Below are positions 44,001 to 52,122 of a stretch of DNA of 64,000 nt, in pieces (positions within the stretch are counted from its first letter, which is position 1; each line of letters begins with the position of its first letter). The translations under genes were made by a program, and so were the position numbers. The notes under the pieces were generated by a model, which did no database searches, had not been told where the DNA came from, and was given only the letters and a program-made list of their open reading frames with translations. This DNA comes from Fusobacterium naviforme (lineage in GTDB: Bacteria > Bacillota > Clostridia > Lachnospirales > Lachnospiraceae), in the NCBI GenBank assembly GCA_003014445.1, contig PYGH01000007.1, positions 27,864-91,863 on the forward strand, written 5' to 3'.

Positions 44001-46484
44001 GTTGGCAATGATGGGATTCCGGATATTGACCATGATCTCGCTCATGTGAAGTACTATGAGCCTTGGAGAAATGTTCTGCGCCATATCGTAAGCAGCAGAA
44101 AACCTGTTGCAGATGTGAAGGCTGAAATCATGGGAGATACCCTTGATGACAAAGCTGATGAAGAGGGTCTGAAGGATAATCTGCATCAGCTTGAGATGCT
44201 TGGAAAGCTCCTTGGAGATGACAGCGACGATTACACTATAACCGAAAGCCAGTTAAAAGATGCTACCGATTCGGCTGAAGACAGAGCAACAAGATTCCAG
44301 GCGAAACTTGAACTGGCCTATACATACAATCAGATTAATGAGACTGAAAAGGAGAATCTGATTGGCATAGTAAACCAGTATAAAGCGAGCTTCTATGATG
44401 CAAAGGATTTCGCTTGCTGGAGGAGATTTCTTGAATCACTCGAGAATCAGATTAATGAGTTTGCAATGGGAAGGAAGAAGCAGCTCAGGGAAAGGCTTGA
44501 TTCGCATTTGAAAGAGAATCCGGAATCATCTCTCCTCAAGGAGGCAAACAGGCTTCTTGAGGAAGAAATGAACTTTGCCGTAGCTGAGGAGTATATAAAC
44601 AGGTTCGAAGGTGGAGAGACGGAACTGGATGATGATGAGATTCTCCACGATTTCGATTACTTCAGTGATTTTATAAAACCGACTAATTTTGATCCTATAC
44701 TTCAGGAATGCAGAAGGTGCAATGGCAAAATATTGAATACTTTTGGCTGGAATTACGTTGAACGCAATATGCCGAAAGATTGGACGACTCGCCAGAGGGA
44801 AGATAGCAGGAACCTTGTAACCAACTGGCCGAAACGTAAGGGTCAGGCTACACCGGTTCAGATTAAAACATTGTTTGCGGGTCTTGGATTTGATGTGATT
44901 GAAGCGGAACGCGTTACCGTTAAGAAAGAAGAAGTGTTTAAGGTGAGCGTGCGGCAGACTCCTAAGAGTATGGCTGATTATCGACATCCGATTGCTTCGT
45001 TTGGCACACAATTAAAATCTCCGATAAATGCGATTGCGCTTTATGGCAATTACACAGAAAAGCAGCTGGTAGATACCGTTTCGAATCTTGATTTGGGCGG
45101 AATATCAATCGTCCTGCTAGATCGTCCGGTGGATGCAGCGAGCAGACGTCTGATTGGAGAGATATTCCATACACAGACTTCAGGGCAGAATCCATTTCTG
45201 CTGATTGATCAGGTGTTATTCATCTATCTGGCGCTTCATCAGATTACAGAGCGTATGCCAGCAATGCTTAAGTGCACATTGCCATACTCAACCTATCAGC
45301 CATTTGTCAGAGACGGAGGCTCTACTTCTGATGAGATGTTCTGCGGAAGAACACAGGAACTTGCGACTATTATTGATCCTAATGGAGCCTGCGTGGTTTA
45401 TGGTGGTCGTCAGCTTGGTAAAACGGCACTCCTTGAGAGGGCAGAAAGCAGATGCTCAAAGCCTGTTGATAAGGAGTTTGCTGTTTACACAACAATTATC
45501 CGCATCAAGAGCGAGAAGGAAGTTGTAGAAACGATTGTTTCCGACATTAACAAAAAGTGTGATGGACAGGTTGAACTGCCAAAGTGTAATACCATTAAGG
45601 AAATGTGTGCAGCCATCAGTAAATTGTTCCGGAGCAAAAAGATTACATCCATGCTGCTGCTGATAGATGAAGTCGATGATTTCCTTGCTTCTATAGCAGA
45701 TGAGGCGTACAGGCCGATTCAGCCGCTTGTTGATTTGAGACGTGAGACAAAGAATAATTTCAAATTTGTTATAGCCGGTCTGCACAATGTATGCCGTGCT
45801 AAGAATGCAACGAGAGACAACGGTATATTCGGTCAGCTCGGAACTCCGCTTTGCATTAAGCCGCTGTCGCCTACAGACGCTTTACAGTTGATATCAAGGC
45901 CGCTCAGTTATCTCGGTTTCCAGATTGACAGGTATCCGCATCTTGAAACGATACTTACCAATACGAACTATTATCCAGGTATTTTACAGTTCTTTGGTTA
46001 TATGCTGGTTGAGACGCTCACTGGTCAGTATTCCAAATATTATCATGCGGCTGACGGAAATCCTCCGTTTACTCTGCAGGATGAGCAGCTTGGAGCTGTC
46101 ATGAACTCCTCGGATTTGAATAAGAGTATTAAGGACAAGTTCCGCTGGTCGCTTGAACTGGATCAGAGATACTTCATGATAGCCAGGTGTATTACGATGC
46201 TCTATCACTACTACGAAGATGACAGAAAAGCAGGTACGTGGCAGGGCTTCCCGGTTGATGAAATTATGCAGATGGCTAAAGAATATGACATCCACTGCCT
46301 TGAAAATGAAACCAAGAAGGAATACATCAATCTGCTTGATGAAATGGTGGAAATGGGCATCCTTGGAAAGCCTGATGAGAATCGCGACCTGTACAGATTG
46401 AGAAGAAACTCGTTTGTCGATATTATCGGCGAAAACTTTGACATTCTGGAAGCTGACATTGTCAACAACAACGAGGAGGCTTGA
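41076..46484 (+). CDS. Giant P-loop ATPase, candidate defence/conflict protein
   Basis: An 1802-residue protein from ATG 41076 (AGGAGGAGAAAGCA). Layout: helical N-terminus (about 1-200); Glu/Thr-rich acidic linker (about 205-290); mixed domain (295-550); second acidic linker (about 560-610); long helical region (615-1350); a C-terminal ATPase with LPYSTYQPF and DEMFCGR just before Walker A GGRQLGKT (residues 1443-1450) and Walker B MLLLIDEVDD (1526-1535), then helical/winged-helix-like sequence. The ATPase resembles AAA/STAND NTPases, in which such a C-terminal module often triggers an effector. I cannot assign it to a named system. It is intact and overlaps no remnant; the next gene starts 2 nt after its stop. 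Confidence 0.75.
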   Translation: METMRLNELLDSFNAQADSVKNKLTNLLVTVSDGRVPCKDELQLFNADMDTLVSEYGKLKEEAESILTVDEMPKDGSKASEYVAAVANSKSRIIKLQLEKAESVLQRFLKVKSLIVEYETALSPFKEKAAEVLKNLSEDNIDEMLPETEVPELFLKALDTENINGPEGFKILGEINKYYPMQVQWGLVGKQYIIDEEAEVEVKAESSVEEPIEQTEEVPETDSMDKVQQEAEVVAEEETAEPTAEGNPAEATEQTIDISSDDTEVKETSATVEEQETDVPEEQEVLLTAINKVKSGTPSASSFKKEIVKIVKNNKEVRDVLPLMTNLGILTKDQIYLIGICMDCFEESDRDREKVDAAVEALANKGYLACFEYNEVDSTREAYCLSTYCHGCLKKDSISVQMRGFWSLSFGDAKVVTSSDMKKDVIEKFIRNNGRLGEYLYAVKGLVEPDEYQKIKQSIRWQENYYRIAVIKDGETTVCHLYDPENIPDEVKEEGILVVGNDTKISSSFIDGDKKIFVYDNQSVVLLGEEKSTSNIDDTPDEKSDKEIEQTEELKAEEPKESEEETKIKTPAKEVKPVSMTQEEDSSEAVYDSGEISVKSLLEKKSIPTDGEFCTVIKQLLNREATTKEQLTSIISQTIAFAKAVGDVSTKENGEPKDYAESYRLSAQLRLASNLMLNECVYTSEFLSSVFPNPDNDDPAIMLSAYMFAMLIPGMAFDYGMKNQTEIFLEHYENYFDDFAAFKPLLNKLMGVKDAAATGFSPAFVSLLGDEAESEKFINELRASARECLTVKAPKTRMKALPPMYSACFGQGSELHDCMSIISENRQEKDDIEYIEVVLGEYCDELNGTMSLSNAKIEDALTRAWYDANPKNKFKLEYDARDQALRQFIVRLEIMLAWVEHINNMNNRKQDISRLKTLRAELIKEIQEIQKNPAWKNQKNANILAWALAYMQQYLNGQVVKLRIYSEFVYTGLITVGNDGIPDIDHDLAHVKYYEPWRNVLRHIVSSRKPVADVKAEIMGDTLDDKADEEGLKDNLHQLEMLGKLLGDDSDDYTITESQLKDATDSAEDRATRFQAKLELAYTYNQINETEKENLIGIVNQYKASFYDAKDFACWRRFLESLENQINEFAMGRKKQLRERLDSHLKENPESSLLKEANRLLEEEMNFAVAEEYINRFEGGETELDDDEILHDFDYFSDFIKPTNFDPILQECRRCNGKILNTFGWNYVERNMPKDWTTRQREDSRNLVTNWPKRKGQATPVQIKTLFAGLGFDVIEAERVTVKKEEVFKVSVRQTPKSMADYRHPIASFGTQLKSPINAIALYGNYTEKQLVDTVSNLDLGGISIVLLDRPVDAASRRLIGEIFHTQTSGQNPFLLIDQVLFIYLALHQITERMPAMLKCTLPYSTYQPFVRDGGSTSDEMFCGRTQELATIIDPNGACVVYGGRQLGKTALLERAESRCSKPVDKEFAVYTTIIRIKSEKEVVETIVSDINKKCDGQVELPKCNTIKEMCAAISKLFRSKKITSMLLLIDEVDDFLASIADEAYRPIQPLVDLRRETKNNFKFVIAGLHNVCRAKNATRDNGIFGQLGTPLCIKPLSPTDALQLISRPLSYLGFQIDRYPHLETILTNTNYYPGILQFFGYMLVETLTGQYSKYYHAADGNPPFTLQDEQLGAVMNSSDLNKSIKDKFRWSLELDQRYFMIARCITMLYHYYEDDRKAGTWQGFPVDEIMQMAKEYDIHCLENETKKEYINLLDEMVEMGILGKPDENRDLYRLRRNSFVDIIGENFDILEADIVNNNEEA

Positions 46485-46486
46485 AG

Positions 46487-47650
46487 ATGATTAACATATC
46501 CTGGGAAGAGTTCTGGTGGAACAATATAACCGGAGCTCATGTAGTTGTTTCAAAGGTTGCCGATGCTCTCCTTGAGAATAAGATGGTCATTCTTAAGGTG
46601 CCATCTGATTTGCCGTGGAGATATTCCATGCGTAGTTCGATACAAACCGCCTTTCAGGAAAGAACTGATACGAGAGATGTTGTGATTGAACAGATAGATG
46701 TTGTAGATGATAATCCGGAGGATTTGGAACCGGGAAGATTTCTGCTGCAAAAGTACGCATCATCCTCAATTTCAAAAGGATACCGGGAAAAATCGAAGGT
46801 TAGCATACAGGATTACATCGCACAGAAGGACGTCATAAAGAATCGCATTATCTGGGTGAAAGGGCTTGACAGTGCTAATGCAAATAAATGGATGAAATTC
46901 TGCAAGAGATTTACACCTAAATCGGCAGCAGAAGGGTTGTTCGTTCTGGAGGTGCACGGCAAAATAGCACCTCCGGAAGGCAAATTCATGGAATACATTG
47001 ATTTCAGTGATTGCGTCAGCAGTTATGATGTTCAATTGTTCAATAGCTTTGTTTTGGATGAAGATGAGGAGCTTGCATACGGTTCGGATCTTTGGAAAAG
47101 ATATATCTCAACTACAGCTGCAATGGTTTGCGATGTAGATGCAGAAATATCCGAGTTGTTATTGCGTGAAGTGGATTTCAGACAAGAATCCGCTATTGAC
47201 GGGATTGGTCGAATCGTTGAACAAGGCGATTTCTCAAGACGGGGAACAGAAGACGGTTCCAATCATGTCCTGTGGCTGTACAGGAATAATAAAACTGCCG
47301 AATTGCAACACAGGTTATGGGCATCTCAGGTTCAGGTTTTGTTTCCGATTATTGAAATGGAGCGAATTGAACTCATTGACAAATACAGAGATGAAATCAG
47401 CAAAGCCCTTACGGATAATCACATTACACAATACGGTGAATTAATCACAGAGCCTATGGAAGTGGAATTAGGTTCGTTATGCTATATGATGAGCCATAGG
47501 CAGGATCAGGATTATTGCATGTATATGCTTTACATTCCGGATGAGGCTGACAGGGATAGGATAAGATTTTTGCATGATTGCAGGAATTCCATTGCTCATG
47601 CGTCTATTTGTGAGCCAGAGCAAGTGAGAAGACTGTTAGAGAAAGGATAA
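46487..47650 (+). CDS. Partner of the giant ATPase with a HEPN-like motif
   Basis: A 387-residue protein starting MINISWEEFWWNNITG; the ATG at 46487 follows GAGGAGG within the end of the ATPase gene. The N-terminal part recalls an NTPase fold without a clear Walker A (MVILKVPSDLPWRYSMR at about 30-46; IIWVKGLDSANANKW at about 121-135). The C-terminus has RNSIAH (Arg366-His371), an R-x4-H motif of the kind found in HEPN domains, many of which are RNases. Function is inferred only from this motif and its position in the operon. Confidence 0.6.
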   Translation: MINISWEEFWWNNITGAHVVVSKVADALLENKMVILKVPSDLPWRYSMRSSIQTAFQERTDTRDVVIEQIDVVDDNPEDLEPGRFLLQKYASSSISKGYREKSKVSIQDYIAQKDVIKNRIIWVKGLDSANANKWMKFCKRFTPKSAAEGLFVLEVHGKIAPPEGKFMEYIDFSDCVSSYDVQLFNSFVLDEDEELAYGSDLWKRYISTTAAMVCDVDAEISELLLREVDFRQESAIDGIGRIVEQGDFSRRGTEDGSNHVLWLYRNNKTAELQHRLWASQVQVLFPIIEMERIELIDKYRDEISKALTDNHITQYGELITEPMEVELGSLCYMMSHRQDQDYCMYMLYIPDEADRDRIRFLHDCRNSIAHASICEPEQVRRLLEKG

Positions 47651-47902
47651 TGTCGGGAGGAGAATGAGGGTATGGATGAAGAAAGAATATCAATTATTCC
47701 TCGGGATGAAGTTCATATCCTTGTGACCGAGGAAGATAAAACCGGAGAAGATATCCTTGCTATGAGTGATTTCTTCGACGGTTATGTACAGCAGCTTACA
47801 GAAGCTATCAAACCCAGTGCAGTGACGACATATGTTCCGAGTATTCCAATTGCGGATATTGGAATTATCGGAGAGGTTAATCCATCACACAGGAAGTGTT
47901 TC

Positions 47903-47931
47903 TTGAGCGCAGTGACGAAATATGATATGAT
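47903..47931 (+). promoter_or_regulatory. Promoter of pyrH at the island edge
   Basis: TTGAGC (47903-47908), 17 nt, TATGAT (47926-47931). It straddles the right boundary of the island, so part of the promoter may be island DNA. Confidence 0.55.
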
Positions 47932-47941
47932 GGCGGCAGAA

Positions 47942-47958
47942 CCCCGATGCCTTCGGGG
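47942..47958 (+). promoter_or_regulatory. Leader hairpin of pyrH
   Basis: CCCCGA (47942-47947) and TCGGGG (47953-47958) form a short stem in the 5' leader, before the GAGGA ribosome-binding site. Confidence 0.4.
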
Positions 47959-47981
47959 ATGCATACAGTGAGGACAGTACA

Positions 47982-48686
47982 ATGAAAAAAAGACGTGTCA
48001 TGCTGAAGCTCTCCGGTGAGGCACTGGCCGGAAAGGGCGGAAGGGGCTATGACGAGGCGGTGGTGCGCGGCGTCGCGCGTCAGGTGAAGGCCTCAGTGGA
48101 CGCAGGCGTGGAGGTCGGCATAGTGACAGGCGGCGGAAACTACTGGAGAGGCAGGACCAGTGAGGCAATCGCGCGAACGAAGGCGGATCAGATCGGAATG
48201 CTTGCGACGGTGATGAACTGCATCTATGTATCGGAGATCTTCCGCACAGAAGGGATGAAGACAGCGATACTCTCTCCTTTTATCTGCGGAACGATGACGG
48301 AGCTGTTCTCTGTGGACCTCGCAAATCGTTATTTTGAGGAAGGACGCGTGCTCTTTTTCGCGGGAGGCACGGGACATCCCTACTTCTCAACAGACACGGG
48401 GATTGCGCTCCGGGCGGTTGAGGTCGGCGCGGACGCGATCCTTCTCGCAAAATCCATTGACGGCGTCTACTCTGCGGATCCGAAGCTTGACCCCGGGGCG
48501 AAGCGCTTTGACAGCATTACCATGCAGGAGATGATAGACAAAAAGCTTGCGGTCATCGACCTCACGGCGAGTGTGCTCTGCATGGAGAACCACATTCCGC
48601 TTGCAATTTTTGATCTGAATGAGGAGAATTCCATAGACAACGCGATGCGCGGCAAGGTAAACGGGACCATCGTGACGGTGGACTGA
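47982..48686 (+). CDS. pyrH: UMP kinase
   Basis: A 234-residue hexameric UMP kinase of the amino-acid-kinase fold. Motifs: [16 protein letters not shown] (ATP site), [28 protein letters not shown] and [11 protein letters not shown]. It makes UDP for RNA, DNA and wall precursors. In most Firmicutes rpsB-tsf precede pyrH; here the island lies upstream. Confidence 0.96.
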   Translation: MKKRRVMLKLSGEALAGKGGRGYDEAVVRGVARQVKASVDAGVEVGIVTGGGNYWRGRTSEAIARTKADQIGMLATVMNCIYVSEIFRTEGMKTAILSPFICGTMTELFSVDLANRYFEEGRVLFFAGGTGHPYFSTDTGIALRAVEVGADAILLAKSIDGVYSADPKLDPGAKRFDSITMQEMIDKKLAVIDLTASVLCMENHIPLAIFDLNEENSIDNAMRGKVNGTIVTVD

Positions 48687-48702
48687 ATATAGGGAGGAAA
48701 TC

Positions 48703-49266
48703 ATGGCTGAACTGAAGAGTATGCTCAATGAGCTTGAGGAGAGAATGGACAAGACCGTAGACTTCATGAAGGATGAGTTTGCGACCATACGTGCGGGAAG
48801 AGCCAATCCCCATGTGCTTGACAGACTGACGGTCGATTATTACGGCACGCCCACCCCGCTTCAGCAGGTGGGGAATATCTCTGTTCCCGAGGCAAGGATG
48901 ATCCTCATTCAGCCCTGGGACAAGAGTCTTCTGAAGGCGATAGAGAAGGCGATCCAGGTTTCTGATCTTGGAATCAATCCGACGAATGACGGCACCAGCA
49001 TCCGCCTTGTATTTCCGGAGCTCACTGAGGAGCGCAGAAAGATGCTTGTGAAGGACATCAAGAAGAAGGGCGAGGCGGCCAAGATCGCGGTCAGAAACAT
49101 TCGCCGCGATGGAGCAGACAACTTTAAGAAGCTTGAGAAGGCAGCGGAGATCACAGAGGATGATCTCGCGGTTGGAAACGATAAGCTTCAGAAGCTGACC
49201 GATAAGGCTGTTGAGAAGATCGACAAGGCGGTTGAGGCAAAGAATAAAGAGATTATGACAGTCTGA
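48703..49266 (+). CDS. frr: Ribosome recycling factor
   Basis: A 187-residue RRF, which splits the post-termination ribosome with EF-G. The start [30 protein letters not shown], the central [19 protein letters not shown] and the helical tail are typical. GGGAGGAAATC precedes the ATG, 16 nt after pyrH. Confidence 0.97.
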   Translation: MAELKSMLNELEERMDKTVDFMKDEFATIRAGRANPHVLDRLTVDYYGTPTPLQQVGNISVPEARMILIQPWDKSLLKAIEKAIQVSDLGINPTNDGTSIRLVFPELTEERRKMLVKDIKKKGEAAKIAVRNIRRDGADNFKKLEKAAEITEDDLAVGNDKLQKLTDKAVEKIDKAVEAKNKEIMTV

Positions 49267-49297
49267 GCTGCGTCTTTGTGACGCAGAGCTTTTCGCA

Positions 49298-49326
49298 CGG
49301 GCGGGCCAGAGTTCGGCTCGCCCGTG
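49298..49326 (+). other. Strong hairpin between frr and uppS
   Basis: CACGGGCGGGCC and GGCTCGCCCGTG form a 12-bp stem with one wobble and no T run. Likely an mRNA structure or weak terminator within the pyrH-to-polC transcript. Confidence 0.45.
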
Positions 49327-49352
49327 ATGAGCTTATGGGAGGAACAGAGAAA

Positions 49353-50081
49353 ATGGGCGGGAAACTGGAAGGCAAGGTGATTCCGGAGCATATCGCGATC
49401 ATACTGGACGGAAACGGACGCTGGGCAAAGAAGCGTGGTCTACCACGTGCCATGGGGCACAAGGCGGGCTGTGAGGCGGTGGAGCAGACGGTGCGCGACT
49501 GCGCGCGGCTCGGAGTGAAGTATCTCACGGTCTATGGCTTTTCTACAGAGAACTGGAAGCGCAGCGAGGAAGAGGTCGGCGCGCTCATGAACCTGTTCCG
49601 CTTTTATCTGAAGAAGCTTTTGAAGGTTGCGAAGGAGGAGGGCTGCCGCTGCCTGATGATAGGAGACAAGCGGCGCTTCGCTCCGGATATTATTGCCGGG
49701 ATAGAACAGCTCGTCGAGGAGACAAGAGACAACAGCGGTATGAGCTTTATCATCGCAATCAACTACGGTGGACGCGATGAGCTGACGCGTGCGGTACGAC
49801 GCCTGATCCGGGAGAGAGAAGCTCTGCCGGAGGAGATGCGAAAAGAGGTGACGGAGGAGGCGATCGCGGCCTGTCTGGACACAGCGGGAATACCGGATCC
49901 GGATCTTTTGATCCGCACCAGCGGAGAGCTTCGGATATCCAATTTCCTTTTGTGGCAGATCGCTTACAGTGAGATTTATGTCACGGATATTCTGTGGCCA
50001 GACTTTAATATGGCGGCGCTGGAGGATGCGATACTTGCCTATAACGGCAGAGAGAGGCGCTTCGGGGGAAGGAAGAGCTGA
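49353..50081 (+). CDS. uppS: Undecaprenyl diphosphate synthase
   Basis: A 242-residue cis-prenyltransferase making the C55 wall-lipid carrier. The catalytic Asp19 is in ILDGNGRWAKKRGLPR; later motifs are YGFSTENWKR, INYGGRDEL and PDLLIRTSGELRISNFLLWQ. The ATG at 49353 follows GGGAGGAACAGAGAA; earlier in-frame ATGs fall on or before that site. Confidence 0.95.
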   Translation: MGGKLEGKVIPEHIAIILDGNGRWAKKRGLPRAMGHKAGCEAVEQTVRDCARLGVKYLTVYGFSTENWKRSEEEVGALMNLFRFYLKKLLKVAKEEGCRCLMIGDKRRFAPDIIAGIEQLVEETRDNSGMSFIIAINYGGRDELTRAVRRLIREREALPEEMRKEVTEEAIAACLDTAGIPDPDLLIRTSGELRISNFLLWQIAYSEIYVTDILWPDFNMAALEDAILAYNGRERRFGGRKS

Positions 50082-50083
50082 GT

Positions 50084-50932
50084 ATGTCTCGAGTGATGGA
50101 AATCGTGAGCAGCCGGAAGTTCCAGACGCGGCTCATAAGCGGCATTGCGCTGGTGATACTCGCGATCCTTGTGATCGGGAGAGGGGGGCTGCCGCTCTTT
50201 CTGACCATGATGGCAGTGTCGCTCATAGGCCTCTTTGAGCTCTACCGAGTGGTGCGGATGGAGCGGGAGCTGCTCGGGCTGATCGGCTATCTCGGCGGTC
50301 TGAGCTATTACCTTCTGCTCTGGAACAATATCGGGCGCTACGGTATGCCGGTGATGATCGGCGTGCTCATGGCGCTGATGGCGGTCTTTGTCATCACCTA
50401 TCCGCGCTATCGCACGGAACAGATCGCTGTCGGTCTTATGGGGATTCTGTACACGGTGGTCATGTTTTCCTATGTGTACAGGGTGCGGGAGATGCATGAC
50501 GGAAAATACCTGGTCTGGATGATATTCATTTCCAGCTGGGGCTGCGATACCTGTGCTTATGTAGTGGGGATGCTGTTTGGACGCCATCATTTTGCACCGG
50601 TGCTCAGTCCGAAGAAGACAGTGGAGGGCTCGATCGGCGGTGTGATCGGCGCAGGGCTGCTGGGGCTGATCTACGGACTGCTGCTGGGCGACCAGATGGA
50701 GGAATTACTGCACGCGGGCTTTGCCTGCTTCTTTGCCTGTGCAATCGGTGCGCTGATCTCGCAGATCGGAGATCTCGCGGCGTCCGCAATCAAGAGAGAT
50801 CACGAGGTAAAGGATTACGGGACGCTGATACCCGGGCACGGAGGTGTGCTGGACCGCTTTGACAGTCTGCTCTTCACCGCTCCGGCAATCAGCTTCGCCC
50901 TCTACCTCTATCGGCTCTTTGGAGGGCTTTAA
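50084..50932 (+). CDS. cdsA: Phosphatidate cytidylyltransferase
   Basis: A 282-residue integral membrane enzyme making CDP-diacylglycerol. About seven or eight hydrophobic helices; the C-terminal CTP signature is SAIKRDHEVKDYGTLIPGHGG-like, ending VLDRFDSLLFTAP. It starts 2 nt after uppS, the usual order. Confidence 0.95.
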   Translation: MSRVMEIVSSRKFQTRLISGIALVILAILVIGRGGLPLFLTMMAVSLIGLFELYRVVRMERELLGLIGYLGGLSYYLLLWNNIGRYGMPVMIGVLMALMAVFVITYPRYRTEQIAVGLMGILYTVVMFSYVYRVREMHDGKYLVWMIFISSWGCDTCAYVVGMLFGRHHFAPVLSPKKTVEGSIGGVIGAGLLGLIYGLLLGDQMEELLHAGFACFFACAIGALISQIGDLAASAIKRDHEVKDYGTLIPGHGGVLDRFDSLLFTAPAISFALYLYRLFGGL

Positions 50933-50958
50933 TTGCGGAAATATCCGCAGGAGGAGAA

Positions 50959-52122
50959 ATGAGAAAGATATCAATTTTGGGTTCCACGGGCTCCATCGGG
51001 ACGCAGACACTGGAGATCGTCCGAGCCAGGAAGCGAAGCATTCAGGTCACAGCGCTGGCGGCCCGCTCCAATGTAGAGCTGCTGGAGCAGCAGATCAGAG
51101 AATTCAGACCCCGGCTCGCAGCTGTCTGGGATGAAAAGCGGGCGGCGGAGCTCGCCCACCGCGTTGCAGACACGAAAACAGAAGTCCTCGCAGGGAGAGA
51201 TGGGATACTTGCCGTCTCCGCTGCGGAGGAGGCGGACACGCTGGTCACCGGAATTGTCGGCATGATAGGCATAGAACCGACCATTGCTGCAATTCGCGCA
51301 GGAAAGAATATCGCACTTGCAAATAAGGAGACGCTTGTCTGCGCAGGTCATATCATCATGCCGCTCGCAAAGAGCTGCGGGGTGAAGATACTTCCGGTGG
51401 ACTCGGAGCACTCCGCAATCTTTCAGTGCCTTCGCGGCAACAGCGGAAATCGCATCGAGAAAATACTGCTCACCGCGTCCGGAGGCCCGTTCCGGAGGCT
51501 CTCAGAGGAGCAGCTGAAAAAGGTCACTCTGGAGGACGCACTGAAGCACCCGAACTGGAGTATGGGGCCAAAGGTCACGATAGATTCCTCAACGATGGTG
51601 AATAAAGGGCTTGAGGTCATGGAGGCACACTGGCTCTTTGATGTGGACATAGACCGGATTCAGGTTGTGATCCAGCCACAGAGCATCATTCATTCCGCGG
51701 TGGAATATGCAGATGGCGCGGTGATTGCGCAGCTCGGGACAGCGGATATGAAGCTGCCCATACAGTACGCGCTCTTCTATCCGCGGCGTCTTCCAGTGAC
51801 CGGCGGTTCCCGTCTGGACTTTGCAGCGCTCTGCGGCATAGAGCTGGCGGCGCCTGACATGAAAAAGTTCCCCGGCCTTGCACTCGCATTTCACGCAGGA
51901 AGAACAGGGGGGAGTCTTCCGACCGTATTCAATGCGGCGAACGAGGTCGCAGTGGCGGCCTTCCTGAAGAAGAAGATTTCCTATCCGGATATTGCAAAGC
52001 TGATCCACTCAGCGATGGAGGAGCACGAGAAAGCAGGCGTTCTGCCGCAGCCGACGGTCAGTGATATACTTGCGATACAGGCGGATACGGAGCGTCAGCT
52101 CACACAAAGGTTTGCGCTATGA
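50959..52122 (+). CDS. dxr: 1-deoxy-D-xylulose 5-phosphate reductoisomerase
   Basis: A 387-residue NADPH enzyme of the MEP pathway. N-terminal ILGSTGSIGTQTLEI, LANKETLVCAG, the metal-site VDSEHSAIFQCL and SGGPFR loop, then HPNWSMGPKVTIDSSTMVNKG. GCAGGAGGAGAA precedes the ATG; the stop overlaps rseP by 4 nt. Confidence 0.97.
   Translation: MRKISILGSTGSIGTQTLEIVRARKRSIQVTALAARSNVELLEQQIREFRPRLAAVWDEKRAAELAHRVADTKTEVLAGRDGILAVSAAEEADTLVTGIVGMIGIEPTIAAIRAGKNIALANKETLVCAGHIIMPLAKSCGVKILPVDSEHSAIFQCLRGNSGNRIEKILLTASGGPFRRLSEEQLKKVTLEDALKHPNWSMGPKVTIDSSTMVNKGLEVMEAHWLFDVDIDRIQVVIQPQSIIHSAVEYADGAVIAQLGTADMKLPIQYALFYPRRLPVTGGSRLDFAALCGIELAAPDMKKFPGLALAFHAGRTGGSLPTVFNAANEVAVAAFLKKKISYPDIAKLIHSAMEEHEKAGVLPQPTVSDILAIQADTERQLTQRFAL

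Larger units (their letters stand above)
38740..47940. mobile_element. AT-rich genomic island with defence-like genes
   Basis: The stretch between yebC and pyrH is visibly richer in A+T and in A/T-ending codons than both flanks and carries no core gene. It holds gene remnants of restriction systems, an excisionase-type HTH gene and a giant ATPase operon. No integrase or clear flanking direct repeat is visible, so insertion by homologous replacement is as likely as by site-specific recombination. Edges are estimates. The gap 38917-39193 contains only degenerate AT-rich sequence and the promoter described separately. Confidence 0.7.
47672..47971 (+). pseudogene. Truncated third gene of the island operon
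   Basis: A 99-residue frame from ATG 47672 (GGGAGGAGAATGAGGGT). Residues 1-80 look like a coherent soluble protein (MDEERISIIPRDEVHIL...). The tail reads through the pyrH promoter and leader (DMMAAEPRCLRGCIQ), which indicates loss of the original 3' end at the island edge near 47.92 kb. I do not recognise the family. Confidence 0.5.

Noticed and set aside
38740..47940. Prophage
   Set aside because: No capsid, terminase, portal, tail or integrase genes are present in the AT-rich stretch.
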